Below are positions 11,248 to 23,742 of a stretch of 64,000 nucleotides of DNA, one piece after another; within the stretch, counting starts at the first letter, position 1, and every line of letters begins with the position of its first letter. The notes below the pieces were generated by a model. The model ran no database searches. It saw only the letters and a list, made by a program, of their open reading frames with translations, and had not been told where the DNA came from. The translations under genes and the position numbers were made by a program. The DNA is taken from NCBI RefSeq assembly GCF_026745355.1, contig NC_079209.1:19686987-19750986 (forward strand). The letters are read 5' to 3'. The stretch comes from Beta vulgaris subsp. vulgaris. Lineage: Eukaryota; Streptophyta; Magnoliopsida; Caryophyllales; Amaranthaceae.

Positions 11248-14200
11248 ATGTATGCTGTTGGAATGTGCGAGGGATTTCTAATATTAGGAAACAACTAGAT
11301 GTGAAGGAGTTGCTTAGTACTCGAGCCCTTGGCATAGTTAGTCTCATAGAGACTAAAGTGAAGGTGAATAAACTTTGTCAAGTATAGCAGAAAATTTCCT
11401 AGTTGGTGTTTCTGCTCTAATTCTTCTTACCATCCAGGTGGAAGGATTTTGTTGGCCTGTAATTCTCTGATGTTTCAGGTGGATATAAGATTCATTACAG
11501 ATCAAATGATCCATTGTTTTGTTCAGGATTCAAGTGGGAAGAATGTGTTTTGGTGTACCTTTATCTATGCTCATAACTCAGCAAGTTGGAGGGAAGGCTT
11601 ATGGAAGGATATGAGAGATCTTTCTTTTACCATCACTAGTCCAGGGAGGATTGTGATGGATGACTTTGATTACGTTTTAAATAGGGACGAAAGAATTGGT
11701 GCTGTGGTTGGAGAGAGTGAGATGGGATCTTTTAGAAATTGTTTCAATGAATATGGGTTGGAGGACTTGAAGTCTATTGGATGTTTTTTCACATGGAATA
11801 ATAAATAGTATGAAGATGGTCGTGTTTTTGGTAAGCTTGATAGAGTTTTATGTAATGAAGCTTGGGGTGAAAACTATCCTAATTGTGAGGCATGGTTTCT
11901 CCCAGAGGGTATGTTTGATCATTCTCCCATGGTGGTAAATTTGTTTCTTAATAACAAAAGGCGTAATGCTCCTTTTAGGTACTACAAAATGCTAAGTAGT
12001 GCTCCTGAGTTCCACATGAAAGTGCAAGAATGTTGGGATGCTGACATTCAGGGATCCTTGATGTTTAAGGTGGTGCAAAAGCTAAAGAGAGTGAAGGCTG
12101 TCATGAAAAATTTGAACAGAGAGGGGTTTCATGAGCTGGATGCTACTGATGCTAAAGCATATGCTCATCTTTTAAGCTGCCAAGCTCAGAGGCAAGTTGA
12201 TGGATCTGATGCAAATGAGTTGAATGCTGCAAGTGAATATAAAATAGCTCATGGTCTCTATATATCCTTTTTGCAATAGAAAGCTAAGATGAGCTGGATT
12301 CGTGATGGTGATGAAAACACTACTGTGTTTCATAAGGAAATAAAACAAAGAAGATGCCAGAATATAGTACATGGTATTCATAGTATGAATGGTGTTTGGA
12401 AAGAAGGTGGAGATGTAGAAAATGGTTTTATTGAATATTATAAAAGCCTTCTTGGGTCTGCAAGAGAAAGTAGAAGCCCAGTCTGTTCTGAAATCATAGC
12501 TACTGGTCCTATTTTGAGCTCCGCACAATAGGATATCCTGCTACTTCCTGTGACTAGGGAGGAGATTCAGCGGCCATTATTCTCCAAATCTCCATTCCTG
12601 GGGATGAATCACCTGCACCTGATGGATTTGGCACTTTCTTCTTCAAGGATGCATGGTCTATTGTTGGAACTGATGTCATCAATGCTGTTATGGCTTTCTT
12701 CAACTCAGGTAAATTGCTTAAAGAACTTAATACTATTATGATTATTCTAATTCCTAAAATTAGATGTCCTGGTAATGTCTTTGAGTTTCGACCAATATCA
12801 TGCTGTAATGTTATTTATAAATGCATAACCAAGGTGATGTGTATGAGGTTGAGAGTATTTTTGCCTCATATCATATATGAAAAACCAGGGCGCATTTATT
12901 CAAGGCAGATTTATTGGCCACAATATCATGATTTATCAAGATTTAGTTAGACAATATGGCAAGAAGAATGCTAGTCCTGGGTGTATCATTAAAATGGATA
13001 TGAAAAAAGGATATAATTCTATAGATTGGGGATTTCTTAAAGATATGCTTAGATGTTTGAACTTCCCTCATAGATTTCTAAAATTGATAATGGAGTGTGT
13101 TTGCTCTCCTAGATTTACCTTATTGATAAATGGTAAGTGTTAAGGTTTTTTGATGGAAAATGAGGGCTAAGGCAAGGGGATCCACTTTCTCCTCTGCTTT
13201 TTGTGATCTGTATGGAGTATTTGAGCAGAACTTTGAAAGTGGTTGGTAAAGACTCAGTTCAAGTTTCATCCTCGATGTAGTGATGTTAAATTCAATCATT
13301 TGTGCTTTGCTGATGACGTTATACTATGTAGTGGGGGTGATTTGTTTCTGTGTGTTCAATGCTCCAAGGTTTCAAGCATTTTTACGAGGCTTCTGGGCTT
13401 GAGGTGAATGAGAACAAATCTGAAGTGTATACTTCAAGAATGTTAGATGAATAGGTTCTTAGAATCATCAATGCCTCAGGTTTTAAGCTTGGTAAACTAC
13501 CATTTAAATACATGGGGGTTCCGATTTGCTTTAAAAGAATTTCTGTTAGTGATTACATGATTCTAGTTGAGAAGATGACTACAAGAATTAGGAGTTTGTG
13601 CAGTCGACATCTATCCTATCAGAGTATTCATATCTATTGGGCACAAGTATTTATTTTTCCTAAAAGAGTTTTGAATGAAGTTAAAATGGTGTATCGGGCA
13701 TTCCTTTGGACTGGAGAATATTATAGTGGAAAAGGAGGATACATTGCTTGGCCTAAGTTGTGTATTCCAAAACAGGCTGGTGGGTTGGAGAATATTATAT
13801 TCCCGGGCTATTAGTACAAAAAAGACTCCTTGTGGCTGAAATGGATTAATGAGGTGCATATGAAGCATGAAAATTGGTGGGAGTATAATCCTCCTATGAG
13901 TAGTAGTTGGTATTGGAAAAAGGTTTCTGAGGTGAAGAACCACATCAAGCATTTCTTAAATGAAGAACAGCTGAAGCAGATGGATAAATATTCAATTAAT
14001 CAGGTTTAGCAGATGATGGTGGGAGAGGTGGAGAAAGTTCACTGGGATAAGATGGTATGGAACATAATGCTGGTTCCTAAACATAGATTTGTATCTTGGT
14101 TGGTTATGCATCAGAGGTTGGAGACTACTTACAGATTGCACAAGATGGGGATTAGTGAGAATGCTACATGTCTTATATGTGGGTTGGAGGAGGAAATTCA

Positions 14201-14517
14201 AGACCATCTAATGTTTAGATTCTCCTATAGTTCACACATTCTGGTGCAGGTAAAACATTGGCTGGAAATTGATCCAAGTTGCAACACTGGTACTGCTCTC
14301 TTCCACTGGTTTCTCAGATGCAGGAAAGGAACGTATATACCACGTCTGGTGGGATAGGAATCACGTGTATTGGAATCATTGTGTAACTAATGTACAAAGC
14401 TTGATGAATAGAATTCATCATAGTGTGATTAATAGAGTCTATAGTATAATGCCACAGAAAATGCCTAGGAAAACAAGAGATTGGCTTAGAAAATTGTCAT
14501 TACAGATTTGTAATTAG
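11248..14517 (+). pseudogene. LINE ORF2 remnant (endonuclease, RT, zf-RVT)
   Basis: Domains appear in order. The apurinic-type endonuclease starts CCWNVRGISNIRKQLDVKEL...GIVSLIETKVKV and continues through FIYAHN, VMDDFDYVLNRDERIG (the usual GDFN is changed) and a GCFFTWNNK block at 11800, with stops between. The reverse transcriptase has ILIPKI...FRPISCCNVIYKCITKV, GAFIQGRFIGHNIM, IIKMDMKKGYNSIDW and HLCFADDVILCSGGD near 13300. The zf-RVT zinc-binding region is VSWLVMHQRLETTYRL...CLICGLEEEIQDHL near 14090-14210. The enzyme family nicks DNA and reverse transcribes LINE RNA at the nick. More than ten stops or frameshifts make it inactive. Confidence 0.88.
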
Positions 14518-15797
14518 GTGCTTCCTGCCTTGGCTCTGAGGGGGTCCAACCTAGTTGGCTATTGCCTCATCCTTGGTATGGTTTTTAGGTGTATTTGGTT
14601 TTGAGCTTTCAATATTACTTACTGATTTAGCAAAAAAAAAACGTTTATGTAAATCACTAAATTCCAGAATACTGATTTTCTCTCCAGTTAAGAGAGAAAA
14701 TGAATTATGGTCTTAAAAATGTCCACTTCAAGTGAAAATATCCATCCTAGTCTTTCAAAGTGTCTAGAATGGTCATACGAGAATTAACATCAAACTAAGC
14801 TCAATAAGTTCGATTTCAAAGAGCAAATTGAATAAAGGTCTTGTTTTGACCAGTTTTAGAATAAAATTCGCCTTAATTCGAGTTGTCACTAAAAATTTGT
14901 GAAATATTGACGAAACATCAAAAAATCACTTACCTATCCATAGATGACATACTTAATTTAACGCTTGTTACAGAAAATCGAAAATTTTATAAGTCAATAC
15001 AAGAACAAAAGTTATAAAAAATGAGATTAAGTGATTACCTCAAGTTTTATGAAAGAAATCCCACGAAATTTCTCTTAAAATGATTCATATATATCGTGTA
15101 AATAATAGTCAATAAAAATTATCATAAAAAATCAAAATCAAAGAAGTTAATCAATCTCTAATTTTTATAAGTTTACAAATAAACATGAATTTCAAAGCCC
15201 ATTCAAGGAGATGAATATCAAGGAGCCTCATGGTGAACATCAAGATTGAAAATTTTATGTAGATCATAGATTTTTTACATTTTGTTGTAATAATAATTTT
15301 TTGTAAATAATTATTACATCACTCAATTAATGACAAAAACATGGAGATGTTTATGTATAATTTTCATAAATAATTCCACAATCCCTTTTGAAAAAAATGA
15401 GCAACCAATGTTACAAATATTTCATGTTTGACCAATATATCATAGTATATGAATCAAATGACCCAATCTCAATTAAGAGGAAAAATTACGAATATAACCA
15501 AGTTAAATTGTATGATGATACATCTTACATTTTAAATTTGTTCTCCATCTTCAAATGGATTAATCATATAATATGACATAATTAGATTGGTAACTATGAT
15601 CTCCGAATTGATTTTCGACCGTTTCACGTGTCACATTTTAAATGGCCAAATTCTAGTTAGCAAAACACAAATCTCCAATTTCGATCTCAAATTGATCATT
15701 TCTCTCCAAATGACTTAATAACCTTCAATTAAGATTAGTATTTCAAAGTTTCAATTAGGAAGCAAAACTCTAAGACCTCTTAAAAATCGTAAATGAG

Positions 15798-16765
15798 ATC
15801 ACTAATTAAGGTGATCAACTTAACCCGTTTCATATTTAATCACTAATTAGAGTGGTTATCTTAAACCTTAATGATCGTTAATTAGGACGATTATTTTTCT
15901 CATTTAATCACTAATTAGAGTGATTATCTTAAATGTTAATGATTGTTAATTAGGACGGTTATTCTTTTCATTTAATCACTAATAAGGGTGATTATCTTAA
16001 ACCTTTATTTAATCCCGGGTGATTAGCTTAACCTTTCATCATATTTAATCACTAATTAGAGTGATTTTATTAAACCTTGATTAATCAATAACTAAGGTGA
16101 TTAACTTAATCCTCTTTATTTGATCATTAATTAGAGTGATTATCTTAAATCTTAATGATCGTTAATAAGGACGATATTTTTCTTATTTAATCACTAATTA
16201 GAGTGATTATATTAAACGTTAATGATCGTTAATTAGGACGATTATTTTTCTCATTTGATCACTAATTAGAGTGATTATACTAACTTTAATAATCTTTAAT
16301 TGAGGCGATTATTTTTCTCATTTAATCACTTATTAGGGTGATTGGCTTAAACATTCATTTTAATCGCTAATTAGTCAATAATTAGATGATTAAACCTTAA
16401 TAATTGTTAATTAAGGCAATTTTTTTTCTTATTTAATCACTAATTAGAGTGTTTATTTTAAATCTTAATAATCATTAATTAGGGCGATTATTTTCATTCA
16501 ATCACTAGATAGAGTGATTATCTTAAACCTTAAATAATCACGAATTAGGGTGATTACTTCCTTCTTTCATTTTAATCACTAATCAAGGTGATTATCTTTC
16601 CCCTTAAGTTTAGTCACTAATTAGGATGATTATCTTCACCTCCATTTTTAATCACTAATTAAGGTTATTATCTTGATCCTCCTTCATATTTAATCACTAA
16701 TTATAGTGATTATCTTAATCTCATTTCAATCACTAATTGGAGTGATTATCTTATTCTTAATAGAT
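15798..16765. repeat. palindromic AT-rich tandem array in LTR copy A
   Basis: Some 970 bp consist of repeated near-palindromes built on ATCACTAATTAGAGTGAT (arms ATCACT/AGTGAT around AATTAG). These often alternate with ATCGTTAATTAGGACGAT (arms ATCGT/ACGAT), separated by TATCTTAAACCTTA-like and TTTTTCTCATTTA-like spacers. The pair period is roughly 70-80 bp, with later units more degenerate and single. The array ends before the terminal part of the LTR. Copy B is truncated before this point, so conservation cannot be tested here. Confidence 0.9.
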
Positions 16766-17374
16766 TTGTTTAATTCTAAAGGTGAGTTATCCATAATCTC
16801 TCCGTTTCCTTTTCTTCCCCAATAGAATTGGCCATTTAGGGTGAAACATAAGATCGAACTACATGGTTTTGATCCATGAGTGGATTCCAATCCCGCAGTG
16901 ATTGGTACGTAGTGCAACTTCAGTGCTCAAACCTACCATATAAAAATGATATATTGGTCCTAAATAAAATGGTTAATGGGTATATGTGCAAATTATGAGA
17001 TTTTTTGTTTCTTTTTAATAGCCATGATTACTTTAAAATGGAAAATAACGCACTTAGTAGAAGCTCGTTCTTTAGAATGGAAGAACATACGAGTTCCAGA
17101 TGTTCGCACCTCTTAACCTAAACCCGAAACCCTATCTCATGGTATGAAAAATACTATTTTATTTTTTTAAAAAAAATCCTTATCGATATGAAGTCATCAT
17201 CGTTTTAAATGATATTTCTTGAAATTAATTTTAAAATGATTTATTAAATAAATTTGTCCCGATTAAGATATTAATTGGGTGGCGACTTCAAAGTTTTCTA
17301 AAACTCATAGTCCAATGAGAGACTTTTGTGCGATTCAGACTGTTTATTAAAATAGTAAAAAATCGGGTACCACA

Positions 17375-17397
17375 GGCTGACGACTTCACTGGGGACT
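17375..17397 (+). promoter_or_regulatory. Ogre-type primer-binding site
   Basis: CTGACGACTTCACTGGGGAC follows the LTR end ACCACA by two bases. It resembles the TGGCGACTCC.CTGGGGAC primer-binding site of Ogre-type elements, complementary to a tRNA-Arg 3' end, with two or three changes. It fixes the right end and plus orientation of copy A. Confidence 0.65.
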
Positions 17398-18323
17398 TTA
17401 CTTCCACTTGAAGTATATGAGGTTTAAACCTGAACAATGCGTTATTTTCAATATGTATATATATTAAAAAAAGTTAATCATCGCTATTCACAATTTAATT
17501 TTTGTATATAGCATGCTTCTGTGAAATTACATGTGCTTGGTCGTTTATCAATCCATATACATGCACTCTTTTCTTTTGCCATTTTCTTATTATGTATGAT
17601 ACGTTTGTCTATTGGCCAGGGTCAGGATTTTAGAATGATAAGTAAATGAATTAAGGGAGTAAAACTTGCATCCGCGAGCTATTGTGACCGGCTCTGTCAT
17701 GAGCGTCCACCCACCCTGGACACAATGGAAGTGACTCGAGATCACTTTAACATAATCTCTCGTGAAATGAATCACCTTTTAGTTGACTTTTAGGACACAA
17801 GGACAAATGCACAAGTGTCCTTTATTGATGTCAATTATTAAATAATGTGAAAAAATTTCGAAACATTCCTCTGTCCGTTTTCAATCGATCAATATTTCAG
17901 TAATCATTATTTTAGCTAAATTGCTGCCAAAATTATTTTTCAAATATTAAGAGTATTCTTGTTTATTTATCACAAGTGTCATCTAAAAAAATGGTTGCTC
18001 ACCCATTTTCAAAATAAAGAGAAAAAAAACTCAATTATTTCAAATTGGTTTTTTCATAAAACAAAATTGATTTCTAAAAAAAAATCTGTTTTGAATATAG
18101 GATCCGAAAACAAAAAAAAAAAATTAAACAAATAGAAAGAAAATGAAAAGAGTCGTAATCGCAAGTTTAAAACGTGTCATGTTGAGGATTCTTCCATTTC
18201 ATGTTAAAAAAGAACATATAAAGAAAATTCATTAGACATTGACTAACATTGTTTTCAAAAAAGAAAGAGGAATGTTTTGAAATTATTAATTGATGTTCGT
18301 CCCATTCCATTTCTGATCCCATT
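17398..18323 (+). other. start of Ogre-like internal region, non-coding
   Basis: This is AT-rich sequence downstream of the primer-binding site, with no gag or pol similarity visible. It probably represents the long untranslated leader of the element, cut short where the inverted repeat begins. Confidence 0.4.
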
Positions 18324-19325
18324 CCTTAAATCTTCCTACATCATCCAATTCCTTGGAAATACAAATATTCTTACTATCTTTAGATTTTATTTTGATCTTT
18401 ACACTGACGAGGCAAAATGGAATTTTCAACCAAAATTTTCGTCCTTAAATACATTCTCAAACGTAAAAGCGCATCGAAAATCATGAAGGAAAAGATGATT
18501 GGGCAACTGTGTTGGACACAACCACTAACCATCTAGCGCACAAGTGTGCTTCTGGCACACGAGGTCATGGTGTGTTAGGTGTACAGTCGTGTGTCTAGCA
18601 CATGGTCATGTGCCTATCGCACTCCCTGGTCTTTCCGGAAAAAAAGTTGGATCTTTTTGGTTCTTACACCTTAGATTTGATAATGTTTTCATGATTATTA
18701 TTTCTTAACAATTGGATAAAACGGTGTGATTGGTGGTTAAAGAATATATTTTTATTCTTTATCCAATGGATAATGACTACATCACCAAGAAAACTAATTC
18801 CAACCAGTTTTGAAAGACGATTAAAATTCTGGCACCTAACCGCGACTAATTTTAAGTCTAAATGTCCTTCATCTTCATCTACACAGATATTAATTGATAT
18901 TTCCACAGTCAATGGGAAGTAACTAGCAGTTCTCCCATAACAAAAGAAATCAAAGTCCATCTCAGACATAGATTAGTAAGAAAGGAAGGAATAAAGTCAA
19001 ATCAACTATAATATGCATCTACAGTCATATAACTCACAAGTAACGCAAATGAATAATAAAGAATAAGTGAATCAGATTAAAATAAATAAATCATCTCAAC
19101 TGTACTTAAAAAAAAGTATAGATTAAAGAAGTTATAAAGTCAGAAATCGAATGCCAGTTGATCGCAACCCAATTCCTATGGTTTCTTAGATCATAATCTC
19201 AAGGTCAGTCTGTGGGCTTACATTCCCCACTGCGTGCGTCTAAGAATAGCCAAACTCCTGATGCAAGGTAGTAGACGCAACACCCCTATCCTTTCGGATA
19301 ACAACAATTAACCCATGTTTTCCCC
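18324..19325 (-). repeat. left arm of a 1-kb inverted repeat
   Basis: The reverse complement matches 19882-20882 nearly base for base over 1,002 bp, from CCTTAAATCTTCCTACATCA at the outer end to GTTTTCCCC at the inner end. Differences are scattered substitutions and a few indels. It corresponds to the front part of the Ogre-like LTR in reverse orientation, including its GC-palindrome cluster (18530-18625). Confidence 0.93.
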
Positions 19326-19881
19326 TTGAGCATAACATAGGTGGTCGGCATGTTCTATACCGAGGACTACGTCTATCCCACCGGATGTTCTTTTCTCAAA
19401 TAAAATAATAAATAGCATCAAAATAAAATTCATCAAAAAATATTTATTAAAAGGGATTACAGATTGCCTTATACCCATAAATCATCAATAGGTAGCAAAA
19501 CCTAATCAAAATTTCTCAAAGAAATAAACTCCCGAACTTTACAATAATCACTTACAACACTAATACCAATGAACAACACTTTAAACACAAGTAGTATCAT
19601 ATGAAGAGTTAAACAACACTAAACATCATCAAACGAAAATTAATTCTCGACAACATTCATCACCAACAACAAAAACATTACGCAACATTTGAATTCGTTC
19701 GAAAAAAGACCACAGCATAATATGCACAACAGCAACGAAACAGACTAACATGCGCTCAGCGCAGGAGCTTGCGCTCCACGCCACTACCGTGCCTTTAACA
19801 TAACAGGTAACTCCATCTGTTCATCTAGGTGTTTCTGACGCTACTGGACGAACATCAATTAATAATTAACCCAAAAGTAGC
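19326..19881. other. spacer of the inverted repeat
   Basis: 556 bp of AT-rich, non-coding sequence between the arms. One GC-rich palindromic stretch (ATGCGCTCAGCGCAGGAGC near 19750) resembles the LTR palindrome clusters. Nothing else is recognised. Confidence 0.6.
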
Positions 19882-20882
19882 GGGGAAAACATAGGTTAAT
19901 TGTTGTTGTCCGAGAGGATAAGGGTGTTGCGTCTACTACCTTGCATCACGAGTTTAGCTATTCTTAGACGCACGCAGTGGGGAATGTAAGCCCATAGACT
20001 GACCTTGAGATTATGATCTAAGAAACCATAGGAATTGGGTTGCGATCAACCGGCATTCGATTTCTGACTTAATAACTTGTTTAATATATACCTTTTTTTT
20101 AAGTATTGTTGAGATGATTTATTTATTTTAATCTGATTCACTTATTCTTTATTATTCATTTGCGTTACTTGTGAGTTATATGACTGTAGATGCATATTAT
20201 AGTTGACTTGACTTTATTCCTTCCTTTCTTACTAATCTATGTATGAGATGGACTTTGATTTCTTTTGTTATGGGAGAACTGCTAGTTACTTCCCATTGAC
20301 GGTGGAAATATCAATTAATATCTGTGTAGATGAAGATGAAAGACATTTAGACTTAAAATTAGTCGCGGTTAGGTGCCAGAATTTTAATCGTCTTTCAAAA
20401 CTGGTTGGAATTAGTTTTCTTGGTGATGTAGTCATTATCCATTGGATAAAGAATAAAAACATATTCTTTAAGCACCAATCACATCGTTTTATCCATTTCT
20501 TAAGAAATAATAATGAAAACATTATCAAATCTAAGATGTAAGAGTAAAAAAGATCCATTTTTTTTTTCTGGAAAGATCAGGGAGTGCGATAGGCACATGA
20601 CCATGCTCCAGACACACGACTATACACCCAACACACCATGACCTCGTGCGCCAGAAGCACACTTGTGCGCTAGATGGTTAGTGGCTGTGTCCAACACAGT
20701 TGCCCAATCATCTTTTACTTCATGATTTTCGATGCGCTTTTATGTTTGAGGATGTATTTAAGGACGAAAATTTTGGCTGAAAATTCCATTTTGCCTCATC
20801 AGTGTAAAGATCAAAATCAAATCTAAAGATAATAAGAATATTTGTATTTCCAATGAATTGGATGATGTAGGAAGATTTAAGG
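19882..20882 (+). repeat. right arm of a 1-kb inverted repeat
   Basis: It mirrors the left arm and runs without a break into the rest of LTR copy B, so the arm is the front part of that LTR in plus orientation. The GC-rich short-palindrome cluster is at about 20580-20685. The arm ends where copy B continues with GAGATTTGATGATGTCATTT, which the left arm lacks. Confidence 0.93.
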
Positions 20883-20992
20883 AGATTTGATGATGTCATT
20901 TGGGTGATGCAGGATGGTAAATAAACAAATTTTTGTGTTAAAAATATGATTTTTTTACCTCTTTCAAACCTTAATTCATCACTTGGTTTTCC

Positions 20993-21000
20993 TATAAATA
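20993..21000 (+). promoter_or_regulatory. TATA box of LTR copy B
   Basis: TTCCTATAAATACCCTCC followed by a CT-rich leader forms a good plant core promoter. Copy A has CATAAATA at the same place. The cluster of CACTA insertions lies 130-240 bp downstream, in what should be the transcribed leader. Confidence 0.6.
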
Positions 21001-21159
21001 CCCTCCTTCTTTTTCATTTCAAGAAAAGACAACTTCACAACTCAATATTATTCTCTTTCTCCATACTTCCTCCCTCGAAGAAAAATTTCATTCAACAAAG
21101 AAAGCAAAATTTATAATTAGGAAAGTAATTAGCACTAGTGGAAAAAACTGCTTTTGCTA

Positions 21160-21335
21160 CTTATCAAATGCTCCGGTTGACTAATCAACCCAAGCATTTG
21201 TAAAATTTTTAATTAAAAAAAATTCACAAATGCTCGGGTTGATTAGTCCACCGGAGCATTTGATGTCAAATGCTCTGTTGGACTAATCAACCCGAGCATT
21301 TGGAAATAAGGGCTCCGGTTGCCCAACACTAGCAT
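21160..21335. repeat. left subterminal repeats of CACTA 1
   Basis: Alternating direct and inverted copies of CAAATGCTC(C)GGTTGACTAATC and its complement GATTAGTC...GAGCATTTG fill the first 200 bp. They are likely transposase-binding sites. Confidence 0.85.
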
Positions 21336-21399
21336 TTGGTTATTTTCCCACGTAATTAGATTCGCCTCAAAAAAAAAAAAAAATCTCCTAATTTTCTCT

Positions 21400-21600
21400 C
21401 ATTTTCCCTCGCCTCTCTCGTACTCAACCTGCACATCATCTCCTCGCAGTTCCTTTCATTCTCTCTCTCCTCTCTTGTGTACAACTCTTATCTGATGCTT
21501 ATCTCTAGTCTCCGTCTCTCCTACTCTGATCCCTCTTCTTTATCTATGGAAAGCATAACGTATATTTCCTTGTCCTCAATTCCTCTTCTTGATTTGATTT
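21400..21600 (+). other. CT-rich leader-like stretch in CACTA 1
   Basis: CT-rich sequence resembling a plant 5' untranslated region, followed by T-rich intron-like sequence. It may be the captured 5' end of a host gene; no coding exon is identified here. Confidence 0.3.
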
Positions 21601-23742
21601 TAGGGTTTTGAATTTCGACTATTTATTTTTGTTTAATCTTGTGTGTTTGCTTGATTTTGTTCTTGATTGTTCTTCGGTCCAGGTTTGTATCATTAGAGCT
21701 TCTGATCTTAAATTGTTATATGAAAATTTATCTTGTTTTCAAACCCTAATTTTGTCTAAAGTTAACACATTTCTTCATTTTCTTGTGCCTAATTTCGCCG
21801 CCTTTTTTGTTATCTCGTGCTTTCTTTAATTCCTCAATGGATTTGACTGGTTTTATGTTCATTTTTGCATATTAGATTAGGGTTTTCGACTATAAGTTGG
21901 AGTTTGTCGGGTCTTGTTCAGTTTTAGTGTTGAGAAATTAAGGGTTTTGCTTAAAAATGGCATGAATGTTGAGAAATTGCCACATTTAGAAGGTTAATCT
22001 CGGAGAATAAATTTTTCTAATTAGTTTTGATTTGAGGAATATTATTTCAGATGTCGCTTTGGAGTATGGCTAATAAAATTGTGGCACAGTGAAGCTTTTA
22101 CGGGAAATATGGGATCGCCAAGTGCAGTTAGCTCTCTGACTTCCTCTTATGAAGATATTGAATATGGTAGTTTCCTTCCCCTTGCTTTGTGAATCTCATT
22201 CTGCAAATCTGTGCTATTCTTCATACCCAACTGTGTTTGAGCACTATGCCTTTATTTCTCTGACTCAAGTATTCCCCTTTCGCCTTCATTCTTTTTGCCT
22301 CAAATTGTTGATTGTGAATTCAGCTCTTAAGTCTATTGTTTATTGAATCGGAATGGTTGGTATTAAGAAGGTTGCATTCTTCATATTGAGCATTATAATC
22401 AAGTAATTAAGGCTATGAAAATTACTCATGCGGGTTGGGATTGAATTCACAGCCTTAAGTGCTTTTTTTCATTTATTCTTTGCATACATAATCAGTGGCG
22501 GCTGATATGATTGGAATCACGATTTCATGTTATGGAAGGATGAGATAATCTGAGAGTATAAATTAATGCTATCTTGTATCTGAGCTTAGCAAAGGAAAAC
22601 TTGTCCTGGCTTCAGGGAATTTACAGGTCTATCTTTGAGATTAGATGCCTTATTTTGTTGCTTTTCCATTTTTTGATGCTTTTTATTATTATATAATGTT
22701 TTATATCACAAGATGTAACTAGAAATTGAAATATTTACCTTTGTATATCTGTATACTTCACTTATACTGGCATGCTGTTATGAGATTATAAGTGAAATCA
22801 TTGCTAATATGTATTTAAGCATTGATGCTTGTTTGTTTATTAAGGGCTCGATCTTTAATGTTCCCCCCGTCAACAACTGTTCAGTATTATAGTTTTCAGA
22901 TTGTTGCATATTAAATATTATTCTTTGTCTTATTGATTCATTGTCATTATTTTTTTTTGTTTCACCCCCCTCTTGGTACACTTGCTATGGTGGCCTAGAA
23001 TGAATCCTTTCTGGAATAGAGATTTTTACTGAAGTTTCTGTGTAGTTTTGCTATTGTATTGAATTTAGAGTAGGTTGGTCAAATCTCAGTAATATTTTAA
23101 TATCAGGCATGTCATCAATTGGTTTGAGACTTCATCTTTTTAGCAAGGGTATTTGGATACGGTTCGGAGGTAAATTTCATGGCTCTTTTCTAACTAACAT
23201 TGTCGATTTTTAATTAAAATTTCACCTTTCATATCTTCTAAATGCTTAAAATTTCACCATTGTTGTTCTCTGCATTTAGGTCCATGTTTGGTGTTGCGAG
23301 CAAGTATTTTGTGATCTGGAATATGGAAAATGCATAGTTAGAGCCTCAAAGACATAAATGAAAGAAAATCATATGATAATCAAGTAATCATGTATAGAAC
23401 TTGCTGGCTACATTCATCTTGATAAACATTGTGTTGGGAATTACACTATGTTAGTATTATCATTACTAGTCGATTACTCACATGGATTCATATATCGTTA
23501 TTTCTAGGAATGGAGATTAGACGACATGAATTCAGACTTTCAAATACCCTCTTGCATATTCATATATCGTTATCTGAAGTTTTTTTTATTGCCAACCTAG
23601 TCATTTTATTCATGAATACATGCCTATACTTTGCAGCAGGAGCAGCTATTACCTGGTCGAGTCCCCATGCAGTTGCAATGTTATGATTATGTGGTGGCTT
23701 CTAGGTCATTTCAGCAGCATTTAAGAGCAGCAAATTGCAGCC

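Larger units (their letters stand above)
9402..14640 (+). mobile_element. L1-type LINE inside LTR copy A
   Basis: The element has ORF1 and ORF2 remnants and ends in a short A run (14632-14640). The flanking duplications AACGTTCATGTAA (left) and AACGTTTATGTAA (right, from 14640) differ at one base and define both ends. LTR copy A resumes directly afterwards. At 5.24 kb it is close to full length, counting a 0.47-kb LINE inserted in ORF1. Many stops and frameshifts show it is dead. Confidence 0.9.
7112..17374 (+). mobile_element. Ogre/Tat-like long LTR (copy A), interrupted
   Basis: The proposed LTR begins TGTAGACACAAAATTTTG and ends GGGTACCACA, immediately before an Ogre-type primer-binding site. 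Near the end it carries GAACTACATGGTTTTGATCC...GGTACGTAG, a phrase I associate with Tat/Ogre LTRs. Excluding the inserted MITE and LINE, it is about 4.7 kb, within the range of Ogre LTRs. From about 7440 it aligns by eye with copy B (19882-48826 without its insertions). A TATA-like site (CCATAAATACCC near 8089) is followed by a CT-rich leader. The start is the weaker boundary, because copy B does not share the first 330 bp. Confidence 0.6.
19882..21132 (+). mobile_element. Ogre-like LTR copy B, first segment
   Basis: From about 20350 it aligns by eye with copy A from about 7440. The shared order is TCGCGGTTAGGTGCC, the ATTGGATAAAGAATAA block, the GC palindromes, a TATA box at 20993-21000 and the CT-rich leader. 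It stops at the TAG duplicated by the first CACTA element. The LTR resumes at 28083, 46115 and 47444 between nested insertions. Confidence 0.75.

Noticed and set aside
16840..16920. tRNA-like stretch near GAACTACATGGTTTTGATCC
   Set aside because: It cannot be folded into a cloverleaf by eye and matches the conserved terminal phrase of Tat/Ogre LTRs instead.
18664..20541. A 100-residue ORF present in both arms of the inverted repeat, which looked like a conserved gene
   Set aside because: The arms are near-identical DNA, so the ORF is duplicated with them. The equivalent place in LTR copy A (about 7450-7640) has stops and shifts, and no domain is recognisable.
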